This document shows, piece by piece, positions 9,237-17,551 of a stretch of 64,000 bases of DNA (position 1 is its first letter; each line of letters opens with the position of its first letter). The translations under genes and the position numbers were made by a program. The stretch is from an uncultured Alphaproteobacteria bacterium (GTDB lineage: Bacteria > Pseudomonadota > Alphaproteobacteria > Caulobacterales > Caulobacteraceae), in assembly GCA_903860975.1 (NCBI GenBank), contig CAIOSI010000021.1:185311-249310 (forward strand). Reading direction: 5' to 3'. The notes under the pieces were generated by a model that saw only the letters and a program-made list of their open reading frames with translations, made no database searches and was not told the origin of the DNA.

Positions 9237-9836
9237 CTACTCGACAAGCCGGCGCACAGTCGCCTCCAGCACCTGTCTTGCGCGCCGTGACGACAGTCCC
9301 TGTTCGCGGCGCAGTCGCGACCACGTCTCGAAGCTCAGCAGGAGGTCCAGCGCTTCCATCTTAAGCTGATCTCGTGCGACGTCCGCAGGCACCTGGCGTT
9401 TGAGGATCAAGCGCAGAGCCCTTGCAAAATTGGCGTAGTCCGCGTCGAGGAACTTCGATCGATGTCGGAACGCTGCTGAGGCTCTTAAGAACGGCCCCAC
9501 CTTTTCGAAAGCCCACGAACGGCGCTCGATCAGTTCGACCACCCGTTCGCGCCAGTCCGACGAGCGAAAGGGTGTTTCAGCCCCGATCTGCAATCCCCTT
9601 GCGATCACCACGGACATTTCGCGGTAGAGGCTTTCCATATCCTGGAAGTGCCGGAATACCGTTCGCAGCCCAACATCAGCGCGTTGCGCGACCAGCTCGG
9701 CACCAGGGGCAACCTCACCGGAATAAATAAGCTCCAGCATAGCGGCGATGATCTTGGCGCGATTGTCTTCGCCCCGACGGCGGCGTCCGTCCTCTACCGG
9801 CGGAGGGACAGGCAGCGCGGCAGGGCGGTCGCTCAT
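9237..9836 (-). CDS. TetR-family transcriptional regulator
   Basis: 199 residues. A basic leader (GRRRRGEDNRAKI) leads into the N-terminal helix-turn-helix, with ELVAQRADVGLRTVFRHFQD at about residues 47-66 as the recognition region. The C-terminal ligand-binding domain is helical and diverged. Its start overlaps the stop of the GST-like gene by 4 nt, so it is translated with the MBL-GST operon and likely controls it. The palindrome at 11999-12037 is the best candidate for its operator. Confidence 0.88.
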   Translation of the reverse strand: MSDRPAALPVPPPVEDGRRRRGEDNRAKIIAAMLELIYSGEVAPGAELVAQRADVGLRTVFRHFQDMESLYREMSVVIARGLQIGAETPFRSSDWRERVVELIERRSWAFEKVGPFLRASAAFRHRSKFLDADYANFARALRLILKRQVPADVARDQLKMEALDLLLSFETWSRLRREQGLSSRRARQVLEATVRRLVE

Positions 9837-10855
9837 ACGAAAAGTTCTGACAGCCCCGTGTCAGCAAGTACAGCGTCGACCTGGGTGAGCGCCTGATCGG
9901 AAAGCTCGCCGTAGGACTGGCGCAGCCACCCCAGACACTTGGCCTGGTAGGGGAAGGGTTGCTGTGTCCAGGGCTTTCCGTCGACTTCAACCTGGACCTC
10001 ATCAGCGCCCGCCATGACGGCCTGAGCATTGGCGAGCATCACCGGCGGATAGACCTGTCCGATCTCACGCAGCACGGCCATCAGAGTCTCTGGGATCGGG
10101 TTGATCGAGGTCCAATCTGAATCTTCCGGGTCGAGGCCCGAGAGGTCTTCCATCATGCCGACCCAGGCGGTGACTCGTGGTGCCAGCTTCAGTGTCAGCG
10201 CAACGGGCGTGGGGTCGAATTCGGCGAGCTGAGTGAGTTGGCCAAAAACCGCGAAGTCGCAGGATCCGGGGCGGTGTCCCATCAAGTAGGGGAAGCCTCG
10301 GAGGTGGTCCTCGAAGGCTATCAGGAACCGTTGGTAACTGGCTTCGATCAAGGGCCCCGTCACCGGGTTCGATCCAACGTAGCGCAAGCGTCCGATCTGG
10401 CGCTCGGAGAATTGGCTGCCAGCCCGGGCAAGCGCTTCGTCGGGAACGCTCAGGCCTCGCCAGCAGGGAAGGATCGCTGAGGCCTTGGCGATGTCGTCCT
10501 GATAGGCCCAGCGGTAGTGGAACATCGCCTTGGTGAGCCATTCATCGGCGTAGTCCTCGATGACCTCGTTGAGGAAGGCCAAGGCCGGATCGTTGGGGAC
10601 AAGGCTGCGGCCTTCGTAGGTTTTCTCGAAGCGCCGAATGAGCGGTGTCGAATCGGTCACAGCCTGCAGTTGGCCATTTTCGTCCTTCAGGAAGAAGGTT
10701 GGCAGCAATTGCACCTTGGGTTGCGGCAGCGCTCGCAGGGCCGGGTTGTTCGGCAGCATGAAGCGGTAGGCGATTTGCCTGTAGCGCAGGACCGCCAGCA
10801 TCTTTCGGGTGTAGGGCGATCCAGGAGCGCCCATGAAGGCGATGGGATCGGTCAT
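9833..10855 (-). CDS. Glutathione S-transferase-like protein
   Basis: 340 residues from MTDPIAFMG. The N-terminal 80 residues form a thioredoxin-fold GST domain (FMGAPGSPYTRKMLAVL, with the Ser/Tyr that would contact glutathione, and the cis-Pro segment KVQLLPTFFL). The long helical C-terminal part (EVIEDYADEWLTKAMFHYRW; GSCDFAVFGQLTQL) is larger than in typical GSTs and ends in an extra region (PFPYQAKCLGWLRQSY). Such two-part proteins are common in alphaproteobacterial catabolic clusters. Starts 13 nt after the MBL gene and overlaps the TetR gene. Confidence 0.82.
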   Translation of the reverse strand: MTDPIAFMGAPGSPYTRKMLAVLRYRQIAYRFMLPNNPALRALPQPKVQLLPTFFLKDENGQLQAVTDSTPLIRRFEKTYEGRSLVPNDPALAFLNEVIEDYADEWLTKAMFHYRWAYQDDIAKASAILPCWRGLSVPDEALARAGSQFSERQIGRLRYVGSNPVTGPLIEASYQRFLIAFEDHLRGFPYLMGHRPGSCDFAVFGQLTQLAEFDPTPVALTLKLAPRVTAWVGMMEDLSGLDPEDSDWTSINPIPETLMAVLREIGQVYPPVMLANAQAVMAGADEVQVEVDGKPWTQQPFPYQAKCLGWLRQSYGELSDQALTQVDAVLADTGLSELFV

Positions 10856-10868
10856 GCGTCTCTCCAGC

Positions 10869-11963
10869 TTAGCGGAATGTCTTGAGCCGATCAGAGCGAC
10901 GGATCTCAGTTGATCCAACCGGCAGGCTCAGGAAATCACCATCATGACCGACCCGAACTGTCCCAGAAAAGATTTCACGGGACCTACCGAGCCAGGGCCC
11001 TTCAAGCGCAGAGAGCGGCAGCGGCGGGATTATATGGGTGAAGAGCAAGTAGCGGACGTGCGCGCGCTGAGCGATCCCGGCGGCAGCCTCGGGCGAGGTG
11101 TGATAGGATAAGATGTCATGCGTTATGGCCGCCAGATTTGTCCGCCCGGCCTTCAAGGCTTCCCGGTGCTGAACAGCTACGAGATTTGGCGCAAGTCCCT
11201 CGTGCACGAGGACATCGGCGTCCTTGGCCGCTATTTCAAGGCGCGGTGACGGCGCGGTGTCCCCGCTGACGATGACAGAGCGGCCCTTGTAGTCGAAGCG
11301 ATAGCCGACGGCGGGTTCGACGGGCCGGTGATCGACCGGGAAGGCTGTGACCTTCAGACCACCGTCGTCGATCAGGAGGATGTCCGGCCCATTGCGATCC
11401 AGCGCAAAGGCGTGCGGGGCCCCGCCGAAGCCGCTCGGCGGCACGACGACGGGCCCATGGTGAGCGATCCGATATCCGCGATCCAGTCCATAGGCCGCTT
11501 CAAAACCCGCGACGACCGTCTCGACACCGGCTGGCCCATAGACGGGCAGAGGAGCCTTGTTGGCTCCGCCCGCCCAGTGCTGCAGCAGCAACTCCCCCAA
11601 CCCATCGATGTGATCGGAGTGAAAGTGGGTCAGGAAGACACCGGCGACATTGGCGGGTGGCAGGCTCATCAGGGCCAGGTTCTTCTGAGCGCCCGCGCCC
11701 ACGTCGACAACGAACAGCCGCCGGCCTGCCAGGACCGCCGTGCAGGGGCCCGCCCGAGTGGGATCGGGCATGGGCGAGCCCGACCCGCAAAGGCCCACGT
11801 GAAGCCCATCTCCAAGGCCATCATAGGGATCGGACCCCAGTGCCTTGGCATAGAGACTTCCCATCGCGGCGACCGCGATCTGTCCACGAAACGCGTAGGC
11901 CATGACCATCATCGTCAGGATGACGCCCAAAAGAGCCAATCCCGCGATCCTCGATCGTGTCAT
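10869..11963 (-). CDS. MBL-fold metallo-hydrolase with N-terminal anchor
   Basis: 364 residues. An N-terminal hydrophobic segment (about residues 7-27) is a signal anchor or uncleaved signal, followed by a metallo-beta-lactamase fold of the RNase Z/arylsulfatase-like branch. Metal ligands are seen in [10 protein letters not shown] (HxHxDH), SGDTAPS and the late FTHIIPP histidine. The substrate is unknown; family members hydrolyse phosphoesters, sulfate esters or thioesters. First gene of the MBL-GST-TetR operon and divergent from the haloalkane dehalogenase gene. Confidence 0.85.
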   Translation of the reverse strand: MTRSRIAGLALLGVILTMMVMAYAFRGQIAVAAMGSLYAKALGSDPYDGLGDGLHVGLCGSGSPMPDPTRAGPCTAVLAGRRLFVVDVGAGAQKNLALMSLPPANVAGVFLTHFHSDHIDGLGELLLQHWAGGANKAPLPVYGPAGVETVVAGFEAAYGLDRGYRIAHHGPVVVPPSGFGGAPHAFALDRNGPDILLIDDGGLKVTAFPVDHRPVEPAVGYRFDYKGRSVIVSGDTAPSPRLEIAAKDADVLVHEGLAPNLVAVQHREALKAGRTNLAAITHDILSYHTSPEAAAGIAQRAHVRYLLFTHIIPPLPLSALEGPWLGRSREIFSGTVRVGHDGDFLSLPVGSTEIRRSDRLKTFR

Positions 11964-11998
11964 GCTGTTCTCCAGATTCCGCCGCCAGCTTGACCCTA

Positions 11999-12037
11999 CC
12001 AGAATATAATGGCACGCAGGTTGCCAATATATTCTGG
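11999..12037. promoter_or_regulatory. 39-bp near-perfect palindrome, candidate operator
   Basis: Two 16-nt arms, CCAGAATATAATGGCA at 11999-12014 and TGCCAATATATTCTGG at 12022-12037, are inverted repeats matching at 15 of 16 positions around a 7-nt centre. The element lies between the divergent starts of the MBL gene (11963) and the haloalkane dehalogenase gene (12077), and contains TATAAT/TATATT-like hexamers on both strands. No T-tract follows either arm, so it is not a terminator. A regulator bound here could control both directions; the TetR protein of the operon is the obvious candidate. Confidence 0.7.
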
Positions 12038-12076
12038 CCAGTTGGTCGACAAGTCAATCGAAGAGGGGGCTTGCCC

Positions 12077-12991
12077 ATGAACGTGCTGAGAACGCCAGAT
12101 GCCCGGTTCGATGGTCTTCCAGACTGGGACTTCGATCCGATCTACACGACCGTGGTCGATGCTGATGGAACCGGGCTTCGAATTCACTATGTGGACGAAG
12201 GCCCGCGCGACGGGGCGCCGGTGCTCCTGATGCACGGTGAGCCTTCGTGGGCCTACCTGTATCGCAAAATCATCCCTGGCCTTGTGGCTAAAGGCCATCG
12301 CGTTCTTGCGCCGGATCTGATCGGATTTGGGCGTTCAGACAAACCCGACGCGAGGGGTGACTACACCTATGAGCGTCACGTCGCTTGGATGAGCCAATGG
12401 CTGACCCAGCTGGAACTGAGCGAAATCACGCTCTTTTGCCAGGACTGGGGTGGGTTGATCGGCCTGCGGCTTGTGGCGGCCTTTCCCGAACTTTTCGCGG
12501 GCGTCGTGGTCGCCAATACCGGACTGCCGGAGGGAACAGGATTTTCAGAGGGCTTCAAGGCTTGGCTCGATTTCAGTCAGTCAGTTCCAGTTTTGCCGGT
12601 TGGGTTCATCGTCAATGGCGGTACGGCGCGCGATCTTTCGCCTCAGGAGATCGCGGCCTATGACGCCCCGTTTCCGGACGAGAGCTACAAGGAAGGCGCT
12701 CGTCAGTTTCCAACGCTGGTGCCGATCACCTCAGCGCACGCCTCGGTGGCCGAGAACCGTGCCGCCTGGAAGGTCCTTGAGCAGTTCAGCAAGCCCTTCG
12801 TGACGGCCTTCAGCGATGGAGACGCCGTCACGCGAGGCGGGGAGGCGGTCTTCCAAGCGCGTGTCCTTGGTGCTAACGGCCAACCCCATGTAACACTGAG
12901 GGGTGGCCACTTTCTCCAAGAAGATAGCGGTCCGCAGATCATCGCGATCTTGGACGCCATGATCGCGCAACGTCATGGAGTGAGTATCTGA
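12077..12991 (+). CDS. Haloalkane dehalogenase (DhlA-like, HLD-I type)
   Basis: 304 residues, start at 12077 with GAGGGGG just upstream. An alpha/beta-hydrolase that replaces a halide on an sp3 carbon by hydroxyl. Residues fit the HLD-I group: HGEPSW (53-58) at the oxyanion hole, nucleophile Asp123 in CQDWGG with halide-binding Trp124 beside it, acid Asp249 in FSDGDAVT, and base His278 in RGGHFLQED. Some proteins of this close family act on other substrates, so dehalogenation should be regarded as likely rather than shown. The stop overlaps the start of the DUF1330 gene by one base. Confidence 0.85.
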   Translation: MNVLRTPDARFDGLPDWDFDPIYTTVVDADGTGLRIHYVDEGPRDGAPVLLMHGEPSWAYLYRKIIPGLVAKGHRVLAPDLIGFGRSDKPDARGDYTYERHVAWMSQWLTQLELSEITLFCQDWGGLIGLRLVAAFPELFAGVVVANTGLPEGTGFSEGFKAWLDFSQSVPVLPVGFIVNGGTARDLSPQEIAAYDAPFPDESYKEGARQFPTLVPITSAHASVAENRAAWKVLEQFSKPFVTAFSDGDAVTRGGEAVFQARVLGANGQPHVTLRGGHFLQEDSGPQIIAILDAMIAQRHGVSI

Positions 12992-13407
12992 TGGATGTCG
13001 TCAATCAGGTCATACCGACGCCGGAGCGGGCGATGGCGTTCTTTGGGGGCGTGGAAGACGGCCCCTTCGTCATGGTGAACCTGCTGAAATTTAAGCCGAA
13101 AGCTGAATATGCTGACGGCTCTGATGCTGATCTTTCCGGCGCAGAGGCCTACGCAAGGTATAGCGAAGAAGTCCGCAAGCTGGTGGAGTTCCTTGGCGGA
13201 CGGGTCCGTTACTCCGGGACTGTATCGGGACTCTTGCTGGGAGAAGTTGAAGAGCTCTGGGATGCCGTCGCGCTGGCCGAGTACCCCTCATTGGCCGCGT
13301 TTCGGGCCATGGCGACATCACCCGAAATGCGTGCGATCGAGCATCACCGGAAGGCCGCTCTTGCAGGCCAGCTCAATATTCGCACCAAGCCTGGCGCGGG
13401 CTTCTAG
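12991..13407 (+). CDS. DUF1330-family protein
   Basis: 138 residues. The segment DGPFVMVNLLKFKPKAEYADG and the ending EMRAIEHHRKAALAGQ place it in the DUF1330 group of small ferredoxin-fold proteins of the dimeric alpha-beta barrel type. No activity is known. It is translationally coupled to the dehalogenase gene (TGATG), so it probably serves the same pathway. Its stop codon shares the CTAG tetranucleotide with the stop of the convergent FGE gene. Confidence 0.8.
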   Translation: MDVVNQVIPTPERAMAFFGGVEDGPFVMVNLLKFKPKAEYADGSDADLSGAEAYARYSEEVRKLVEFLGGRVRYSGTVSGLLLGEVEELWDAVALAEYPSLAAFRAMATSPEMRAIEHHRKAALAGQLNIRTKPGAGF

Positions 13408-14429
13408 GACGGCAGGCGCAACACAGTCCGGAAACCGATATGGTTCTCGCCAGTGTCGCTGGGACCCGGCTCGCGCGCGGCAGGTCGGTAGCGGTAGCAA
13501 TAGTTAGGTGAGCAGAGGAACGAGCCGCCCTTTATGACGTGCTTGCGCATGCCTGGGTCACCTGGATCAAAGGCCACCGTCTCACGAGGTCCCTCAGGGT
13601 CTGCATCCGCGCCCGGTTCCAGGTTGGGGCGATACCAGTCCTTGGCCCACTCCCAGACATTGCCGGCCATGTCGTAGAGACCGAAAGCGTTCGGCGGATA
13701 GCAACCCACGGGCGCGGCTTTGGCCTTGTAACCATCCACGCCGGTGTCTTCGATCGGGAAGGTTCCTTGCCAGACGTTGGCCTGCGGCTTCTTCGGGTCG
13801 AGCGGGGCATCTCCCCATACGAACCGAGTCGCGCCCTTGCCGCCTTGGGCCGCGTATTCCCACTCCGCCTCCGTGGGCAGGTCGCGACCTAGCCAATGGG
13901 CATAGGCCATGGCGTCATCCCAAGCGACCTGCACCACGGGAAGTAAGTCTTTCCCGGCGATTGAGCTGCCCGGGCCTTGCGGGTGTCGCCAATCTGCGCC
14001 CGGGATGACGCGCCACCACTGGCTCGGATCGGCTCCCGCAGAGTGATTGGACCCCACGAAGACGATGCCTGACGGCTTGAGCTGATCGCCGCTCAGTTGT
14101 GGGTAGGCCTTGGGGTCGAGCGGCCGCTCGGCCAAGGTGACATAGCCTGTGGCCTTCACAAAGCGGGCGAAATCCGCATTCGTGACCTCAGTCCTGTCGA
14201 TCCAGAAGGAGCCCACCCGGGTCGCGCGTTCTGGTCCCTCTTCTGGTCGCATCGCCCGCGCGCCCATCTGGAAGACCCCGGATCTGATAAACACCATGCC
14301 CGATTTCGAGGGTGCAGCCTGAGCCGCTGGATGGTCAGCCTGGCAGACCATCGACGTCGCCAGGTTTGAGGTTCGCGTGCAGCCCGCAAACGCGATGGCA
14401 CCAAGCCCAAGGACGATCGCCCACCGCAT
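13404..14429 (-). CDS. Lipoprotein formylglycine-generating enzyme (FGE)
   Basis: 341 residues from MRWAIVLG. A lipoprotein signal with lipobox AFAGC (Cys17) is followed by an FGE-sulfatase domain (FIRSGVFQMGA; WIDRTEVTNADFARF; LPTEAEWEYAAQGG; YDMAGNVWEWAKDWY; GENHIGFR). FGE oxidises the active-site cysteine of sulfatases to formylglycine. Both redox/copper cysteines are present in FLCSPNYCYRYR (Cys306 and Cys311, the same spacing as in the human enzyme), so it should be active rather than one of the many cysteine-less relatives. It lies 134 nt downstream of the sulfatase gene on the same strand. Confidence 0.9.
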   Translation of the reverse strand: MRWAIVLGLGAIAFAGCTRTSNLATSMVCQADHPAAQAAPSKSGMVFIRSGVFQMGARAMRPEEGPERATRVGSFWIDRTEVTNADFARFVKATGYVTLAERPLDPKAYPQLSGDQLKPSGIVFVGSNHSAGADPSQWWRVIPGADWRHPQGPGSSIAGKDLLPVVQVAWDDAMAYAHWLGRDLPTEAEWEYAAQGGKGATRFVWGDAPLDPKKPQANVWQGTFPIEDTGVDGYKAKAAPVGCYPPNAFGLYDMAGNVWEWAKDWYRPNLEPGADADPEGPRETVAFDPGDPGMRKHVIKGGSFLCSPNYCYRYRPAAREPGPSDTGENHIGFRTVLRLPS

Positions 14430-14563
14430 TTCAGGTCCTAAGCAGGCGCAGCGATAGCCACAGGGACAGGGGAGCCAGTCCCAAGACCCCGGGGGCGGTG
14501 AGGGCACCACGACATCCCTCTTTGCTCGACGGCGGAAGAAAGGTCATCGCCTGCATCTAAGGC

Positions 14564-16243
14564 TCAGTTGTCCCACAATATGTACGCCTCGCCCTTCTTC
14601 TGCGGCACGCCGCTCGGATGGTCGACGAAGACGGGGCCCTGCAGAAGAGAAGGCCAAAGTGGCTTGACGCTCTGGGCGTCCTGGGCGGCGATCAGGTTCA
14701 GCATCGCCTTGGTGCGCTCGGGTTGGAGCATCGACAGTTCATGGTGCTCTGTCGGGTCAGTGGAAAGATCATAAAGCCAGACTTTGTGCTGGGCCTCACT
14801 CGACTGAAGCTTCCAGTCGCCATCTAGGACCACCTTGTACTGACCTGAGCGCCAGAAGAGCGTCTGGTGGGGGCGTCCTTGTGTCTTGCCTTGTAGGTAG
14901 GGGACGAGGTCCACGCCATCGATGACCCGATCCTTGGGGACTTGTGCGCCTGCCGCGCCAGCCGCGGTGGCGAATATGTCGATGTGGCCGACCGGGTAGG
15001 GGTAGTGTGAGCCGGCGGCGATCTGGCCTGGCCAGCGCATGAAGAAGGGTGCGTGCACGCCGCCTTCGAAGAACGTCGACTTGAAGCCGCGGAAGGGCTT
15101 GTTCACCTCGGGAAGGCCGATGTAGCCGGCCCCGCCGTTATCGCTGGTGAAAATCACCAGCGTATTCTGGTCTAGTCCTTGGTCTTTGAGGGTCTGAAGA
15201 ATACGGCCGACGTTTCGGTCGAGGTTTCGGACCATAGCGCCATAAACGCGCAGGCGGTGATCCTTGATCTGGGGCAAGGCGTCGTAATCGGCCTTCGTGG
15301 CCTGCAACGGCGTATGGATCGCGTTAGGCGCGAAATACATGAAGAACGGCCTGTTCTTGTTGGCCTTGATGGCCTGCACCGCCTCGTCGGTGAGGTAGTC
15401 GGTCATGTATCCCTTCGGCTCGAACATCGCCGAGCCGTTGAACTGGACCTGGTAGGGCAGGTTTGGCCAAAGGAACCTGTCGATCGGATCCCAAGGTTGC
15501 TTGGCGTTTTCGACGCGCTCGTTGTGCTCGGGGAGATACATCGAGGCGCCAGCGATGAAGCCCAGACTTTCATCAAAGCCCATGTCCTCCGGGCGTGAGC
15601 CCTTCAGTCCACCCAGATGCCACTTTCCGAAGTGGAGCGTATGGTAGCCTTGGCCCCGCAGTAGCTTTGCAATGGTGATCTCGGTTGAGGGTACGGAAAG
15701 GACATTGACCGCCTCGGCTTTGGCCGCCGTCGAGCCTTGAGGCATCTCCTTCAGTCGATCAGCGAAGAATCTGGGCTTCACGATTGCATTGGGCTCGGCC
15801 TCTGTGCCGACCATTTTTTCGAAGCTCACGGGGGCCGGTGTGAATTCGAAGCCAAAACGTGTGGGATAGCGGCCGGTCATGATTGCCGCGCGCGAAGGCG
15901 CACAAGTGGCGTTGCCTGCGTAGCCGTTCACGAAGTCGACGCCTTCGTGGCCAATGGAATCGATGTTGGGGGTTGGAACAGCGCCTCGCGCGACGCCGCC
16001 CCCATGAAACGTAATGTCATTATAGCCCATATCGTCAGCCAGGATGAAGACGACGTTCGGTGGGCGGCGACCGGGCACCGGCGCATCTGGACCCTGAGCC
16101 CAAGTCAACGCGTGGTTAGGCTCGACATGGGGCAGGCGCGCATGGGCGATGAGCGCAAAGATGGTCGCCCTGTTGGCGGCAGCCAGCGCTACGACCAGAG
16201 CAACGCTAAGCGCCAGGGCGGCAACCCAGGTCCAAAGTTTCAT
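14564..16243 (-). CDS. Membrane-anchored arylsulfatase-type sulfatase
   Basis: 559 residues from MKLWTWVA. An N-terminal membrane segment (about 5-24) is followed by an alkaline-phosphatase-like sulfatase domain. The formylglycine site is C-A-P-S-R (Cys114), metal ligands include the ADD motif (Asp70, Asp71), and FTSDNGG carries further ligands. It hydrolyses sulfate esters of an aryl, sugar or sterol substrate; specificity is not evident. Needs conversion of Cys114 by an FGE, which is encoded just downstream. An upstream frame to 16339 is open but adds a non-family N-terminus. Confidence 0.93.
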   Translation of the reverse strand: MKLWTWVAALALSVALVVALAAANRATIFALIAHARLPHVEPNHALTWAQGPDAPVPGRRPPNVVFILADDMGYNDITFHGGGVARGAVPTPNIDSIGHEGVDFVNGYAGNATCAPSRAAIMTGRYPTRFGFEFTPAPVSFEKMVGTEAEPNAIVKPRFFADRLKEMPQGSTAAKAEAVNVLSVPSTEITIAKLLRGQGYHTLHFGKWHLGGLKGSRPEDMGFDESLGFIAGASMYLPEHNERVENAKQPWDPIDRFLWPNLPYQVQFNGSAMFEPKGYMTDYLTDEAVQAIKANKNRPFFMYFAPNAIHTPLQATKADYDALPQIKDHRLRVYGAMVRNLDRNVGRILQTLKDQGLDQNTLVIFTSDNGGAGYIGLPEVNKPFRGFKSTFFEGGVHAPFFMRWPGQIAAGSHYPYPVGHIDIFATAAGAAGAQVPKDRVIDGVDLVPYLQGKTQGRPHQTLFWRSGQYKVVLDGDWKLQSSEAQHKVWLYDLSTDPTEHHELSMLQPERTKAMLNLIAAQDAQSVKPLWPSLLQGPVFVDHPSGVPQKKGEAYILWDN

Positions 16244-16483
16244 AGAATCTCCGATGCGGACTCGGTCTTTGGAATGTCCAGTTGAGAAGAATATACTGAC
16301 ATTGATCATGCCGATAGATGAGTCTTTCGAGCCCTTCACAGTACGAGCAGCCCGCGTCGCGGCGCGCGATTGCCAGCGGCAACTTTCGCCGCTGCGCGTG
16401 GTTGTCTCTACTTTGGTTGAGACCTCTTCGAAAAAATCTCCTATCGGGTTGGCCTCAGCCGATCAGGAGACGCGGAGTTGGCG

Positions 16484-17551
16484 ATGATCTCTTCTGTTTC
16501 TCCCCCAACCGCCGGGCTTGCCGAAGTCCAGCTTCGCTGCGCGGAGCTATCGCCGGCACTTGAATTCTTTGTGGGTGAGTTGGGGTTCCGAATAGAGACG
16601 ATCTATCCGGCGGACGATCCACAGGTTGCGTGCCTATCAGGTCATGGGCTGCGTCTCAGACTTGCGCCAGGCGGAGACCCTGGAACGCTGCGTATGTCTG
16701 GGGAAGCTCGGACGCTGATCGCTCCAAACGGTACGCGTATCGAGTTCGTCGATCTCGATCCTGCGGTTGTCATCCCACCTCTCAAGTCTGAGTCCGTCAT
16801 CACCCGTCAATCCGAGAACCCGGAAACTGGCGTGGGGCGCGCAGGGATGCTCTACCGCGATCTGATCCCAAGCCGGCTTGGGGGGCGGTTCATCGCGTCA
16901 CATATTTCGATCCCGCAGGGCGGGTCGGTCTCCGACTGGGTGCATTTCCACAAGATCAGATTCCAGATGCTTGTCTGCCGGCGGGGTTGGGCCAGGCTGG
17001 TTTACGAAGATCAGGGCCCTGCCTTCCTGTTCAAGGCGGGCGATTGTGTGCTGCAACCCCCACGGATCCGGCACCGTGTGTTGGAGAGTTCGGACGGCTT
17101 TGAGGTGGTGGAAATTGGTTGCCCGGCGTTGCACGAGACGCTGGCCGATCACGACATGGAGCTGCCGACCTCATTACTCGCGCCTGAACGTGACTTTGGC
17201 GGACAGCGGTTTTTGCGTCATGTGGCGGCAGAAACGCTTTGGACCCCACATGGGGCAACCGGCTTTGAGCGACGCGAGACGAGCATGTCGCGCGCAACCG
17301 ACGGACTGGCGGATGCGCGCGTGATCCGTCCAGCGCAGGCTCGAGGATTTCGCGCGCCAGCTCACAGCGGCGAGTTCTACTTCGGTTTCCTGCTGGAGGG
17401 CTCCGTTGTGTTGGACATGAACGGGAGACATCGGCTTGGACCAGCTGATGCCTTCGTCATTCCTGCTGATGCGGCCTGGGGGCTGAGCGAGGCCTCGGAC
17501 GATCTTGCCCTGTTGGAGGTGATCCTGCCCGCTGACGCAGCTAGGGTGTGA
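16484..17551 (+). CDS. VOC-domain / double-cupin fusion protein
   Basis: 355 residues from ATG at 16484 (CGGAG six nt upstream; a TTG at 16478 with AGGAGA is the alternative). Residues about 10-95 resemble a vicinal-oxygen-chelate (glyoxalase/bleomycin-resistance) half (AEVQLRCAELSPALEFFVGE, GFRIETIY). Two cupin domains follow: one around 155-215 (HFHKIRFQMLVCRRG, GDCVLQPPRIRHRVLE) and one around 270-350 (AHSGEFYFGFLLEGS, DAFVIPADAAW). The first cupin has histidines fit for metal binding. Function unknown. Its 3' end overlaps the convergent amidohydrolase gene by 11 nt. Confidence 0.78.
   Translation: MISSVSPPTAGLAEVQLRCAELSPALEFFVGELGFRIETIYPADDPQVACLSGHGLRLRLAPGGDPGTLRMSGEARTLIAPNGTRIEFVDLDPAVVIPPLKSESVITRQSENPETGVGRAGMLYRDLIPSRLGGRFIASHISIPQGGSVSDWVHFHKIRFQMLVCRRGWARLVYEDQGPAFLFKAGDCVLQPPRIRHRVLESSDGFEVVEIGCPALHETLADHDMELPTSLLAPERDFGGQRFLRHVAAETLWTPHGATGFERRETSMSRATDGLADARVIRPAQARGFRAPAHSGEFYFGFLLEGSVVLDMNGRHRLGPADAFVIPADAAWGLSEASDDLALLEVILPADAARV

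Noticed and set aside
12005..12010. TATAAT with upstream TTGACC (11990) as a promoter for the dehalogenase
   Set aside because: Spacing is only 9 nt, too short for a sigma-70-type promoter; the hexamer is part of the palindrome.
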